From assembly GCA_002432195.1 (NCBI GenBank), contig DJGG01000069.1, forward strand, positions 1-15,291: 15,291 nt of DNA, in the 5' to 3' direction. Made by a program: the position numbers and the translations under genes. The stretch comes from Desulfobacteraceae bacterium UBA5852 (GTDB taxonomy: Bacteria > Desulfobacterota > Desulfobacteria > Desulfobacterales > UBA5852). The notes below the pieces were generated by a model. The model was given only the letters and a program-made list of their open reading frames with translations, searched no databases and was not told the origin of the DNA. Below are positions 1 to 9,536 of this stretch, piece after piece. Numbering within the stretch: position 1 is the first letter of the stretch; each line of letters opens with the position of its first letter.

Positions 1-2
1 TG

Positions 3-65
3 GGATGGGAGCCCCCCGGCCTGCTCGAAGGCCTTTTTCGAAATTTTTCCGGGACACAACACTAG
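3..65 (+). CDS. C-terminal end of an upstream gene (partial, possibly PilN/MshI-like)
   Basis: Frame 3 is open from the window edge and stops with TAG at 63-65, encoding a 20-residue tail that ends GLFRNFSGTQH. The stop lies 50 bases before the best start of the next gene, a normal distance between genes of one operon. In MSHA and other type IV pilus loci the gene before the PilO/MshJ-like protein is the PilN/MshI-like one, so that identity is suggested by position only. The tail has no diagnostic motif. The other two + frames are also open through this stretch, so the choice of frame is uncertain. Confidence 0.35.
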   Translation, partial: GWEPPGLLEGLFRNFSGTQH

Positions 66-115
66 CCGGCCTTGGAAAACGGCCTGGCCTTGCAACCCAG
101 GAGTGGAACGACCCC

Positions 116-682
116 ATGGATCACCCAACCCGGTGGCTGATGCCCCAGCGCAGTATGGTCCTGACCCTCATCTGCACCCTGGGCCTGCTGGTCTTTTTCC
201 TGTTGACCATCCTGCCCAACCAGAAAGCCCTCGCGCGCCTGGATCAGGACATCGCCCTCCTGCGCACCCGCCTTGTGGAACAGGCGGTCCTTCTCCCGGT
301 CTACCGGAAGTTCTACGACGTGATCGACAGCACCCGCGCCGGAAAAGTCAGCCGCCTGCCCTTCCCGGCCCCACTCAGCCTGACGGCCGACCAGGCGGCC
401 GGCATCGACGCCGTTTTTCGCGCCATGGCCGCGGCCACAGGCCTGAAGGCACGCCAGGTAAGCCCCGAGATCAACTCCATCATCAACGCCAGCCAGAGCC
501 TGCGCCTGGTAATCTCCGCCGAGGGGAGCCTGGAGAATATCCGACGTTTTCTCCTCAAGCTGGGCGAACTGCCGTATCTCACCCAGGTGGAGCGCCTCCG
601 CATCCAGCAGACCGGCCCCGGGCCGGACCTGGAACTCAGCGCCCAGGTGCTGCTGGCCCAGGATGCCGGGGCCGACCGCTGA
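116..682 (+). CDS. PilO/MshJ-like (GspM-type) inner-membrane pilus assembly protein
   Basis: This 188-residue protein is predicted to sit in the inner membrane and help form the alignment subcomplex linking the cytoplasmic motor to the outer-membrane secretin. It has a short cytoplasmic N-terminus, one hydrophobic segment at about residues 13-33, a helical and probably coiled-coil stretch (about 36-65), and an alpha/beta periplasmic domain. The pattern (SLRLVISAEGSLENIRRFL near 126-144) is typical of PilO/GspM folds: a strand, then a helix that packs one domain per monomer. I prefer the ATG at 116 because AGGAG at 99-103 precedes it and the membrane helix then falls near the N-terminus. The ATG at 5 would add 37 residues of unconvincing sequence. 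The next gene begins 32 bases downstream and is PilP-like, the normal partner. Family assignment rests on architecture and context rather than on an invariant motif. Confidence 0.75.
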   Translation: MDHPTRWLMPQRSMVLTLICTLGLLVFFLLTILPNQKALARLDQDIALLRTRLVEQAVLLPVYRKFYDVIDSTRAGKVSRLPFPAPLSLTADQAAGIDAVFRAMAAATGLKARQVSPEINSIINASQSLRLVISAEGSLENIRRFLLKLGELPYLTQVERLRIQQTGPGPDLELSAQVLLAQDAGADR

Positions 683-714
683 CCGGCCGTTGCGCCGTTG
701 ACCGAGGCACGTGC

Positions 715-1227
715 ATGAGTGTGCGGGAAAAAATCGTCGTGGCCCTGATGCTGCTCACCGTGTCCTATGGGCTGTACAGCTGGCTGTCCCCCGGGGCCCC
801 TGCGCCCGGCGGGACGGAGAAAGCCTCCGGAGCATCCCAGCAGATCGAGGCCCTGGTGGCCAACCTGGCCCAGACATTCGATCAGTCCAACACCCTGGAG
901 CACGACCGCCTCCTCCTCGAGCGCGCCGAGGAGGCCTGGACCGCCCGGCTGTTTCTGGAGAAGGCCTTCGGCGCGGCGTCCCTGGAAGCGGTTTCCAGCA
1001 CCGGGGAAGGGGGCGCCCCGGGGGAGGCCGCCCTGGTCTATTCGGGCTACATTGCCGTCGGCGCGCGGCAGGTGGCGGTGATCAACGGCATCGAATACGA
1101 GGCCGGTGACCAGCTGGACCAGTCGGCGCTGGTGCTGCGCCGGATTCAGCCGGACCTGGTGACCCTGGGCACAGCGGAGAAGGATCTCCTGAGCGTTCCC
1201 CTCTGGAACCCTCTCGGCCTCCACTAG
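715..1227 (+). CDS. PilP/MshK-like (GspB/GspC-type) pilus assembly protein
   Basis: This 170-residue protein is probably the periplasmic connector between the PilO-like protein and the secretin. It has an N-terminal hydrophobic anchor (about residues 6-23, VVALMLLTVSYGLYSWL), a low-complexity Gly/Ala/Pro stretch, an acidic helical region (about 40-85), and a C-terminal small beta domain (about 105-165). That domain shows the pattern expected of the PilP/GspC homology region, with strands such as YIAVGARQVAVINGIEY followed by a GDQL turn and VLRRIQPDLVTL. Unlike classical PilP there is no lipobox cysteine, so it is likely anchored by its helix, as GspB, GspC and MshK are. GAGG at 704-707 lies seven bases before the ATG. 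It sits directly before the secretin gene, as mshK precedes mshL. Sequence similarity in this family is low, so the call depends partly on order. Confidence 0.7.
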   Translation: MSVREKIVVALMLLTVSYGLYSWLSPGAPAPGGTEKASGASQQIEALVANLAQTFDQSNTLEHDRLLLERAEEAWTARLFLEKAFGAASLEAVSSTGEGGAPGEAALVYSGYIAVGARQVAVINGIEYEAGDQLDQSALVLRRIQPDLVTLGTAEKDLLSVPLWNPLGLH

Positions 1228-1260
1228 CGATATAACCTTAATCCAAGGGCCAAAACGCAT

Positions 1261-2877
1261 ATGCGCACTCCCAGACTCCCCGGACGGAGAACGCTCCTGG
1301 GCCTGGCGCTGCTCACCGCACTCGGGCTTGCCGGGTGCGCCGCCAAGGTCGCCAAGCCCGATCAGGAATTCCTGGAGGAGTGGCAGGCCCGCTCCGCCAA
1401 GTCCCACGGTTTCTCGCCGGCCGCCCCACGGCGCCCCATCGAGCTCCCCGACCGGCCGCCCCCGGCAGCGCCCCCCGGCGCCGCCCCCCCGGCAGCCACG
1501 CCGCCCCTGCCGCAGCAGCGCATCTCCCTGCGCATGGTGGAAGCCTCGGTGCCCAGCGTTCTGCGGGCGCTGGCCAAGGCCGTGGATCAAAACGTCATGA
1601 TCAACGAGCGGGTCAAGGGCGTCATCGACGTCAGCCTCAAGGAGGTTGCCTGGGACCAGGCCTTTCTCGGCATCCTGCGGACCCACGGGCTGGCCTACGT
1701 CTGGGAGGGGGACATCATCCGGGTGATCACCCTGGAAGACAAAAACCGCGAGCTGGAGCAGCTGGAAACCGAGCAGAAGATCCGGGCCAAGGGGCGAGAG
1801 CTCGAATGGTATGAACCCCTGTTGACCCGCATCGTGGAAATCGAGTACACCGACGCCGGCGCCCTGCGGGACAACCTCCAGACCTTCCTCTCCCTGAACG
1901 CCGCCGAAAAGCCCGTGGGGTCGGTGCTGGTGGACGTCCACACCAACTCCCTCATCATCCAGGCCACTCCCCAGGACCTGGAACGCATCCTGCCCCTCAT
2001 CGACGTCCTCGACCGGCCCACCCCCCAGGTGCTCATCGAGGCCTACATCGTGGAAGCCAACAAGGATGCCGCCCGCGCCCTGGGGGTCCAGTGGGGCGGC
2101 CTCTACCGCAACCAGGCCGGCAGCAAAAACTACTTCTTCACCCCCGGAGACATCGCCGGAGGGGCCGGGTCCGGGGTCACGCCGGGCTCCGGTGAGTCCG
2201 TCAACCCCTCCTCGGGCATCGCCAGCAATTTCCCCGCCCCCTTGACCACCACCGATGCGGCCGGCAACCTCCTGGGCCTCGATCTGGGGTTCATCCTGGA
2301 GAGCGCCAGCGGGAACATTCTCAGCGTCCAGCTCCAGGCCCTGGAGGAGGAGGGGGTGATCAACATCCTCTCCAGCCCGTCCATCACCACCCTGGACAAC
2401 CAGGAGGCCTTCATCGAGAGCGGGCGCGAAGTGCCTTTCCAGACCGTGGAGGACGACGAGGTCAACATCGAGTACAAGCAGGCCGTTCTGCGGCTGGAGG
2501 TGACCCCCCACGTCATCGACGGCGGGACCATCAAGCTCACCATCTTCACCACCAAAGATGAGCTGGATTTCGAAAACGCGGTGGGCAACAATCCCACCAT
2601 CATCACCAAGAAGGCCCGCACCAGCGTGATCCTGTTCAACGGGCAGACCACGGTGATCGGCGGCCTGAGCAAGGAAACCAAGAGTTCCAGCGATTTCGGG
2701 ATCCCCTACCTGCGGGACATCCCCTACCTGGGGTACCTCTTCGGCGGCTACGGCCGCGCCAAGAACGAGGAGGACCTGCTGATCTTCATCACGCCGCACA
2801 TTCTGGCGGAACAGACGTCGGCCATCTCCCGGGGGAATCCCGATAACCCGGCCCTTCCGGGGACCCCCGCGGACTAG
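1261..2877 (+). CDS. mshL: Outer-membrane secretin, MshL/PilQ type, lipoprotein
   Basis: This 538-residue secretin should assemble into the multimeric outer-membrane gate through which the pilus fibre passes. The signal sequence ends in a textbook lipobox, LAGC, with Cys26 as the lipid-modified residue. A Pro/Ala-rich linker follows (about 55-85). Next is a short STN-like domain (about 86-155, SLRMVEASVPSVLRAL through VWEGDIIRVIT), then a ring-building secretin_N domain (about 190-255, with the HTNSLIIQATPQDLERI pattern). The conserved secretin core runs about 345-515: the ITTLDNQEA segment, VPFQ at about 391-394, EVTPHVIDGG, and the signature IPYLRDIPYLGYLF starting at residue 481 and ending in LLIFITPHIL. 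Length is usual for MshL and shorter than PilQ, which normally has AMIN domains. AAGGG at 1245-1249 precedes the ATG. The lipidated N-terminus could reduce dependence on a pilotin. Identity as a secretin is secure. The MshL subtype is supported by neighbours and length. Confidence 0.93.
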   Translation: MRTPRLPGRRTLLGLALLTALGLAGCAAKVAKPDQEFLEEWQARSAKSHGFSPAAPRRPIELPDRPPPAAPPGAAPPAATPPLPQQRISLRMVEASVPSVLRALAKAVDQNVMINERVKGVIDVSLKEVAWDQAFLGILRTHGLAYVWEGDIIRVITLEDKNRELEQLETEQKIRAKGRELEWYEPLLTRIVEIEYTDAGALRDNLQTFLSLNAAEKPVGSVLVDVHTNSLIIQATPQDLERILPLIDVLDRPTPQVLIEAYIVEANKDAARALGVQWGGLYRNQAGSKNYFFTPGDIAGGAGSGVTPGSGESVNPSSGIASNFPAPLTTTDAAGNLLGLDLGFILESASGNILSVQLQALEEEGVINILSSPSITTLDNQEAFIESGREVPFQTVEDDEVNIEYKQAVLRLEVTPHVIDGGTIKLTIFTTKDELDFENAVGNNPTIITKKARTSVILFNGQTTVIGGLSKETKSSSDFGIPYLRDIPYLGYLFGGYGRAKNEEDLLIFITPHILAEQTSAISRGNPDNPALPGTPAD

Positions 2878-2894
2878 CGGGCCGGGGATAAACC

Positions 2895-2914
2895 GCGCCT
2901 CCCGGCGGGGGCGC
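2895..2914 (+). other. Intercistronic hairpin between secretin and ATPase genes
   Basis: Bases 2895-2902 pair fully with 2907-2914 (one G-T pair) around a four-base loop, CGGC. It lies 18 bases after the secretin stop and 21 bases before the next start, with no T-run after it, so it is not a standard intrinsic terminator. It could slow exonucleases or modulate expression of the downstream gene. In DNA this GC-rich it could also be chance. Confidence 0.3.
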
Positions 2915-2934
2915 TGCGCACGGGCCATCGACCC

Positions 2935-4589
2935 ATGGACTATTTCCAGATTCTCGACCTTGACCGGGAGCCGTTTTCCAACTCGCCGGATCCCGATTTC
3001 TTCTACCGCTCGGTGGGCCACGCGCGCTGCCTCCAGCAGCTGGAGCTCGCCATCCGCCTGCGACGCGGTCTCAACGTGGTGGCGGGGGAGGTGGGTACCG
3101 GCAAGACCACCCTGTGCCGCGAGCTGCTGCGCCGCTTCGCCGCCGAGGAAGAAATCGTCACCTGCCTGGTGCTGGACCCCCAGGCGGCCACGCCCCTGGC
3201 CTTTCAGCAGATGCTCCTGGGCGCCCTGGGCGCGGGGTACCCTCCGGAACTGGAGGAACGGGCCGCCCAGGAGCGCCTCAAGACCGTCATCCACCGCATC
3301 GCCGTGGACGAAAAACGCATCCTGGTGCTGATCATCGACGAGGGGCAGAAACTGCCCGCTTTCGGCCTGGAAATCCTGCGGGAACTGCTCAACTACGAGA
3401 CCAACACCCACAAACTGCTGCAAATCGTGATCTTCGCCCAGAGGGAGTTCACCACCCAGGTGGCGGGCCATCCGAATTTCGCCGACCGCATCAATCTCTT
3501 CCTGCTGCTCGGGCCTCTCGGTTTCGCCGACACCCGGGCCCTGGTCGACTTCCGCCTGCAGCAGGCGGGCCTGCGCGCGGGGCGTCGCTCCCTGTTCAGT
3601 CTTCCCGCCCTGGTGGCCGTCCACCGGGCCACGGGGGGCTACCCGCGCCGCATCATCCATCTCTGCCACCGGAGCCTTCTGACCACCATCATCCAGGACC
3701 GCCCCCGGGCCGGGTGGCGCCAGGTGCGCGCCTGTGCGCGCCGCGCCTGGCCGCGCTCCGGTCCCCCCATCGGGCGCTGGGCGGGCGGATTGCTGGCCGC
3801 CGCCCTGCTGGCCGCCGCCGCAGTGGGGGGCGGCCGGCTGCTGCACCCCCCCACGGGGTCTTCCAACGCCGCTCCCCTGCCCGCCGCGGTCAGGGCCCAT
3901 CCGGCACTCCCGGTCGGTCCGGCGGCGCTTCCGGCGACGGACATGGCCGGAGTGTGGGAGCGCCTGGCCCTCGCCCCCGAAACCCCCATGGCGCTGCATC
4001 CTCCGGGTCCGGCCGCGCCGGTGCTGCCGCCCGCTCCCGCGGCTTCCAGCCCCGTCGGGCGCGGAACCGCCGCCGGAGTCGACCCTGCGCCTGCCACATC
4101 GCCACCGCGCCTGCTGGGTCAATGCCAGGTGCGCCCGGGTGACACCATGGGAGGCCTGATCCAGAAGGTTTATGGGCGCTTCACGCCGCGGCACCTGGCC
4201 GCCGTGCAGGCCGCCAACCCCCAGGTGGCCGATCCGGACCGCCTGGAGGTCGGGACCGCCCTGTGGCTTCCGGCCCTTGAGGTGCAACGGCCACCACCGG
4301 CGATCCCCACCTGGTGGCTGGTGGCCGCCTCCCGCCGGAGCCTCGCCGAGGCCCTGGAGAGCCAGCTGGACCTGGAAGCCGCCGGGTTCCCCGTGCGCCT
4401 GATCCCCCATTGGAACCCGGCCGCGGGCCTGCGCTTCGAGCTGGTGCTGCCGGAATGCTTTTTCGATGAGGCGACGGCGCGCGGGCATTTGGACCACCTG
4501 CCGTCCGCGCGTCGCGCCACAGCCGACGTCACCCGGCTGTGGCGCGACGGCAGCCTCTTCTACCGGGATCCTTACGGGGGAGGGGAGGG

Positions 4590-4593
<4 letters not shown>
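2935..4593 (+). CDS. mshM: MshM/ExeA-like AAA+ ATPase fused to LysM and a probable SPOR-like domain
   Basis: This 552-residue protein starts with the family hallmark (YFQILDLDREPFSNSPDPDFFY). It has a Walker A at 51-58 (GEVGTGKT) and a Walker B at about 129-136 ending IIDE, followed by GQKL as in ExeA/GspA ATPases. The AAA+ part ends near residue 265. A small hydrophobic Ala/Gly-rich segment (about 283-299) looks like a membrane span, then a Pro/Ala-rich linker runs to about 390. Residues about 396-447 read as a LysM domain (QVRPGDTMGGLIQKVYG, AANPQVADPDRLEVGTALWLP). Residues about 458-545 (WWLVAASRRSLAEAL, VRLIPHWNPAAGLRFELVLP) resemble a SPOR domain. ExeA family ATPases help insert secretins through the cell wall. 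Two peptidoglycan-related modules in the presumed periplasmic half fit that role. Its last codon overlaps the next start. There is no strong Shine-Dalgarno sequence before the ATG. The SPOR call is the weakest part. Confidence 0.87.
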
Positions 4594-6299
<1,706 letters not shown>

Positions 6300-6326
6300 C
6301 AGGGCTTTGCCCAAACCGGACGAACC

Positions 6327-7550
6327 ATGCCCCTCTTCCACTACCGCGCCCTGAACGAAAAGGGCGAGACCACCAAAGGGCTCGTCGAGGCCGAATCGGC
6401 CGCGGCGGCCGCCGAATCGCTGGCGGCCCGGGGCTTCATCCCGGAGAAGCTCAAGGAGCGCCGGCCGGGGCCATCCCCGGAAGCCCTGCGGCGCTTCACC
6501 GAAGGCTTGCGCCCGCTCCCCGCCCCGGACTTGATCCTGTTCACCAAGCAATTCAGCACCCTCTTCAAGGCCGGCGTGCCCATGATCAGCCTTCTGGACA
6601 TCCTGGCGCGGCAGACCGAAAACCGGCGCCTGCGGCAGATCGTGGAAGACATCCGCCAGGCCATCCGGGAGGGCAGCAGCCTCCACGACGCCTTCCGCCG
6701 CCATCCCGAGGCCTTCTCCCCCCTCTACTGCAGCATGATCCAGGCCGGAGAGCTGAGCGGCTCGCTGCCCAGCGTCATGAACCGCCTCAAGTACATCATC
6801 GAGCACGAGCACAAGGTGAAGTCCGACATTCGCTCCGCCATGGTTTACCCCCTTTTCGTGGTCGTCCTGCTGGTGGCGGCCTTCCTGATCCTGCTCACGG
6901 TGGTCACCCCCAAATTCGTCAAGATTTTCGCCCGCAGCGGCATCGATCTTCCCTTGCCCACGCAGATCTCCATGATCCTCTATCAATTCCTGAGCCGGCA
7001 CTGGTCGGCGGCCTTGTTGATCCTGGCCGCTCTCACGGGCTGGACGGTCTGGTATCTGCACACCCCCCGGGGGCGCTTCCTCAAGGACTACCTGCTGCTG
7101 CGCCTGCCCCTCGTGGGGCCCCTGGTGATCAAATCGGCCATGAGCCGGTTTGCCAGCATCTTCAGCATCCTCCAAGCCAGCGGGGTGGCGGTGCTGGACG
7201 CCATCGCCATCCTGTCGCAGACCATCGGCAATACCGCCATCTCCCGGGAATTCGACCGGGTACGCGTGCTGCTGGAAGAGGGCCGGGGTATCGCCAAGCC
7301 CCTGCAGTCCGCCAATTATTTTACCCCCATGGTCATCAACATGGTGGCCGTGGGGGAAGAGTCCGGCAACCTGGAAGACATGCTCAAGGAGGTATCCGAG
7401 CACTACGATGCCGAGGTGGAATACGCCATCCGGAAGCTCACCGATGCCATCGGCCCTCTGTTGATCATCTTCCTGGCCGTCCTGGTGGGCTTCTTCGCGC
7501 TGGCCATCTTCCTGCCCATGTGGGACCTGACCAAAATGACCCGCATGTGA
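6327..7550 (+). CDS. mshG: Inner-membrane platform protein, MshG/PilC/GspF family
   Basis: This 407-residue polytopic protein forms the inner-membrane platform on which the extension ATPase and PilT-like motor act. It opens with the family start (FHYRALNEKGE, then an Ala-rich helix). Two copies of the GspF cytoplasmic domain follow, at about residues 72-170 (FTKQFSTLFKAGVPM ... MIQAGELSGSL) and 275-375 (ASIFSILQASGVAVL ... VAVGEESGNLEDML). Membrane segments lie at about 171-193, 226-244 and 376-397. This is the complete, usual layout. It starts 27 bases after the ATPase gene, and the ribosome site is weak (GGA at 6318-6320), suggesting translation may be helped by the upstream gene. The order ATPase then platform is the same as mshE-mshG and pilB-pilC. 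Confidence 0.93.
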   Translation: MPLFHYRALNEKGETTKGLVEAESAAAAAESLAARGFIPEKLKERRPGPSPEALRRFTEGLRPLPAPDLILFTKQFSTLFKAGVPMISLLDILARQTENRRLRQIVEDIRQAIREGSSLHDAFRRHPEAFSPLYCSMIQAGELSGSLPSVMNRLKYIIEHEHKVKSDIRSAMVYPLFVVVLLVAAFLILLTVVTPKFVKIFARSGIDLPLPTQISMILYQFLSRHWSAALLILAALTGWTVWYLHTPRGRFLKDYLLLRLPLVGPLVIKSAMSRFASIFSILQASGVAVLDAIAILSQTIGNTAISREFDRVRVLLEEGRGIAKPLQSANYFTPMVINMVAVGEESGNLEDMLKEVSEHYDAEVEYAIRKLTDAIGPLLIIFLAVLVGFFALAIFLPMWDLTKMTRM

Positions 7551-7562
7551 AAGGTCGTCACT

Positions 7563-8900
7563 GTGGCCATCAAAAACGTGCGCTACCATATCAGCCTCTA
7601 TGTCATCGTGCCGGTGATCTTCGCCGGAATCGCCTTCCTGTCGGCGGTCCTCACCTTCCAGCTGACCGTTCTCGCGCACAAGTCGGACGGGGACCCCGGC
7701 GCACGCATCTATCTGCTGGCCCTGGCCCTGGCCACCGGAGCCTATGTCTGCGGCCTGGTGGTGATCCGCCTGATCGTGGTGCCCGTCAAACACTTCATCG
7801 ACAAGGCCAGCGAAATGCCGGTCATCGCCAGCCAGGACAAGGAACGCTACCGGCGCAAGCAGGTGGACGAAATCAAGCATTTCGCCCAGGTCTTCGAGCG
7901 CGTGGAGGACGTCCTCTCCAAGCTGGACGCCCGCCAACTCTTCCCCGAGCTCATCGGCGACAGCCGGGTCATGCGCGCCCTCCTGCGCCGGGTGACCCAG
8001 GTGGCGCCCACGGACACCACGGTACTGATCCTGGGGGAAAGCGGCACCGGCAAGGAGTTGGTGGCCACCAGCATCTTCGACAACAGCCGCCGCAAGCACC
8101 AGCCGTTCATCAAGCTCAATTGTGTCGCCATCCCCCCCGAACTGCTGGAAAGCGAGCTGTTCGGCCACGAGAAGGGCGCCTTCACCGGGGCTGCCGGGCG
8201 CAAACCCGGAAAATTCGAGCTCGCCGACGGCGGAACCATTTTTTTGGACGAAATCGGGGACATGCCTTTAAACGTGCAGGCCAAGATCCTGCGGGTGCTC
8301 CAGGAGAAGGAATTCGACCGGGTGGGGGGCACCAGGACCGTGAAGGTCGATGTGCGCATCATCTGCGCCACCAACAAGAACCTCGAAAAAATGGTGGCAG
8401 AAGGCACCTTCCGGGAAGACCTGTACTATCGGATCAACGTTTTCGCGCTTCGCCTGCCGCCCCTGAGGGAGCGCAAGGAGGACATTCCCCTGCTGGTGGA
8501 ACGCTTCCTGACCCGCATCTCCGAGAAGGCCTCCATTTCAGCGGACGCCTTGCAAACCCTGATTGGACACGACTGGCCGGGGAACGTACGGGAGCTCCAG
8601 AATACCATCGAGCGCGCCGTCGTGCTGAGCGAGGGGGGGGAAATCGGCCCGCGACACCTGCCGGAGGGGATGACCGGCGCCCTCGAACGGCACCGTGAGC
8701 CCCCGGCGGCAGATGGCCGCGGCTCCATCGACGACCAGCTGCGCGAAATCGAGAAGAGCATGATCATCGATGCGCTGCGACGCACCCACGGCATCCAGGT
8801 GCGCGCGGCCGAGTTGATGGGCATCAACCAGCGCAGCCTCTGGCATCGGATCAAAAAATACGGTATTGATGCAACGGCCTTCAGGGCCGGCGACAAATAA
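7563..8900 (+). CDS. Membrane-anchored sigma-54-dependent activator (TM-TM-HAMP-AAA+-HTH)
   Basis: The gene begins with GTG at 7563, eight bases after AAGG (7551-7554) and 12 bases after the previous stop. The 445-residue product has two hydrophobic helices (about 10-32 and 50-72) with only a short loop between them. A HAMP-like linker starts at Pro74 and has the DEIKHFAQVFERVEDVL pattern (102-118). The sigma-54 AAA+ domain (about 128-365) has Walker A GESGTGKE at 158-165, the sigma-54-contacting loop GAFTGA at 205-210, Walker B ending LDE (228-230), and DWPGNVRELQN. A Fis-type HTH lies at the C-terminus (AAELMGINQRSLWHRIKKYG). There is no response-regulator receiver or PAS domain, so it is not PilR. 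It should act as a one-component activator, with the membrane part as input. The sigma-54 promoter before the next gene is its obvious target. Confidence 0.93.
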   Translation: MAIKNVRYHISLYVIVPVIFAGIAFLSAVLTFQLTVLAHKSDGDPGARIYLLALALATGAYVCGLVVIRLIVVPVKHFIDKASEMPVIASQDKERYRRKQVDEIKHFAQVFERVEDVLSKLDARQLFPELIGDSRVMRALLRRVTQVAPTDTTVLILGESGTGKELVATSIFDNSRRKHQPFIKLNCVAIPPELLESELFGHEKGAFTGAAGRKPGKFELADGGTIFLDEIGDMPLNVQAKILRVLQEKEFDRVGGTRTVKVDVRIICATNKNLEKMVAEGTFREDLYYRINVFALRLPPLRERKEDIPLLVERFLTRISEKASISADALQTLIGHDWPGNVRELQNTIERAVVLSEGGEIGPRHLPEGMTGALERHREPPAADGRGSIDDQLREIEKSMIIDALRRTHGIQVRAAELMGINQRSLWHRIKKYGIDATAFRAGDK

Positions 8901-8931
8901 TGAGGCCTTTTCTTCAAAAATTGTCGCACCC

Positions 8932-8967
8932 CCGGCGGCGGCCGGCGGAGCGAGGCGCCGCCGCCGG
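8932..8967 (+). terminator. Strong GC hairpin after the activator gene, terminator-like
   Basis: The 11-base arms CCGGCGGCGGC (8932-8942) and GCCGCCGCCGG (8957-8967) pair perfectly around a 14-base loop, starting 31 bases after the activator stop codon. No T-run follows on the + strand, so efficiency as an intrinsic terminator is doubtful. It may end or weaken read-through from the assembly operon so that the pilins depend on their own promoter. It could also lie within a regulatory region. Confidence 0.4.
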
Positions 8968-8985
8968 AAAATCGACCCCGACAGC

Positions 8986-9000
8986 GCTTGGGCGGCAAGC
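8986..9000. promoter_or_regulatory. Candidate activator binding dyad (5-5-5 inverted repeat)
   Basis: GCTTG and CAAGC are exact inverse complements separated by GGCGG. The centre, 8993, lies about 79 bases upstream of the start site predicted from the sigma-54 promoter, within the usual range for enhancer sites of sigma-54 activators. No second copy was seen, so this is a suggestion based on symmetry and position. Confidence 0.35.
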
Positions 9001-9045
9001 AGATCCATTTTCAGGGCGGCGGTTTTTCTTCCAGTAAACGTTACC

Positions 9046-9061
9046 GGGTACGTTTCTTGCT
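9046..9061 (+). promoter_or_regulatory. Sigma-54 (-24/-12) promoter for the first prepilin gene
   Basis: The sequence GGGTACGTTTCTTGCT matches the RpoN consensus TGGCACG-N4-TTGC(A/T) at all but two of the defined bases. It has GG at 9047-9048, exactly ten bases, then GC at 9059-9060. The predicted start is near 9072, giving a leader of about 75 bases before the prepilin ATG. It lies just after the gene for a sigma-54 activator, which strongly supports function. Confidence 0.8.
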
Positions 9062-9146
9062 TTTATTGCCCTTGGCGTTCGACAGGACGGAACCTTCGAA
9101 CCGGGCACTTGGGAACCCAACCGGTGCACTCAAGGAGGCAGGTGGC

Positions 9147-9536
9147 ATGAAGGGCAGATCGATACTCCGGGGCCAGGAAGGCTTCACGCTCATCGAAATC
9201 ATCGCCGTCCTGATCATACTCGGGATCCTGGCGGCCGTGGCCGTACCCAAATACGTGGACCTCATGGCGAACGCCGAACGGCGGGCGCTGGATGCGGCGG
9301 TTTCCGAGCTGAACGGCCGCGAAACCCTGACCTGGTCCAACATCATGCTGTCGTCCACCGGGTGGGCGGATGACGCCACCACGTATGCGGCCTTGGACAC
9401 CGACCTGGGGGCCGACTACACCTGGAGCGCAGGTCCGACCGCGGCCGGGGGGAGCCTGACCTTCGGCAACCAGTCCCTGGCCCTGAACCGCACCGCTTCC
9501 ACGGCGTCGTCTCCGGGCCGCTGGTCGACGCCCTGA
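9147..9536 (+). CDS. Major-type type IV prepilin (first of two tandem paralogs)
   Basis: This 129-residue prepilin probably forms the main fibre subunit. The leader is 12 residues with basic charge and ends in Gly12. Cleavage before Phe13 leaves FTLIEIIAVLIILGILAAVAVPKY, with the essential Glu at +5 of the mature protein and the Pro near +22. The globular part (about 85 residues) is small, rich in Ala, Ser and Thr, and has no cysteine, so it lacks the C-terminal disulphide loop of PilA or MshA pilins. I chose the ATG at 9147 because a full AAGGAGG (9132-9138) stands eight bases before it, the best ribosome site in the window and consistent with high expression. A sigma-54 promoter lies upstream. 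The downstream neighbour is clearly related. Which of the two is the major pilin cannot be decided from sequence alone, but promoter and ribosome site favour this one. Confidence 0.92.
   Translation: MKGRSILRGQEGFTLIEIIAVLIILGILAAVAVPKYVDLMANAERRALDAAVSELNGRETLTWSNIMLSSTGWADDATTYAALDTDLGADYTWSAGPTAAGGSLTFGNQSLALNRTASTASSPGRWSTP

Noticed and set aside
103..714. Extension of the PilP-like frame upstream to position 103
   Set aside because: This part overlaps the PilO-like gene and is low-complexity. The ATG at 715 has a ribosome site and gives a proper N-terminal anchor.
313..4497. A 1394-codon open frame on the reverse strand
   Set aside because: It runs antisense to four well-supported pilus genes, its translation is Gly/Arg/Gln-rich without any domain, and such frames arise from GC-rich codon bias.
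7520..8698. A 392-codon forward open frame
   Set aside because: It overlaps the sigma-54 activator, whose Walker and GAFTGA motifs fix the correct frame.
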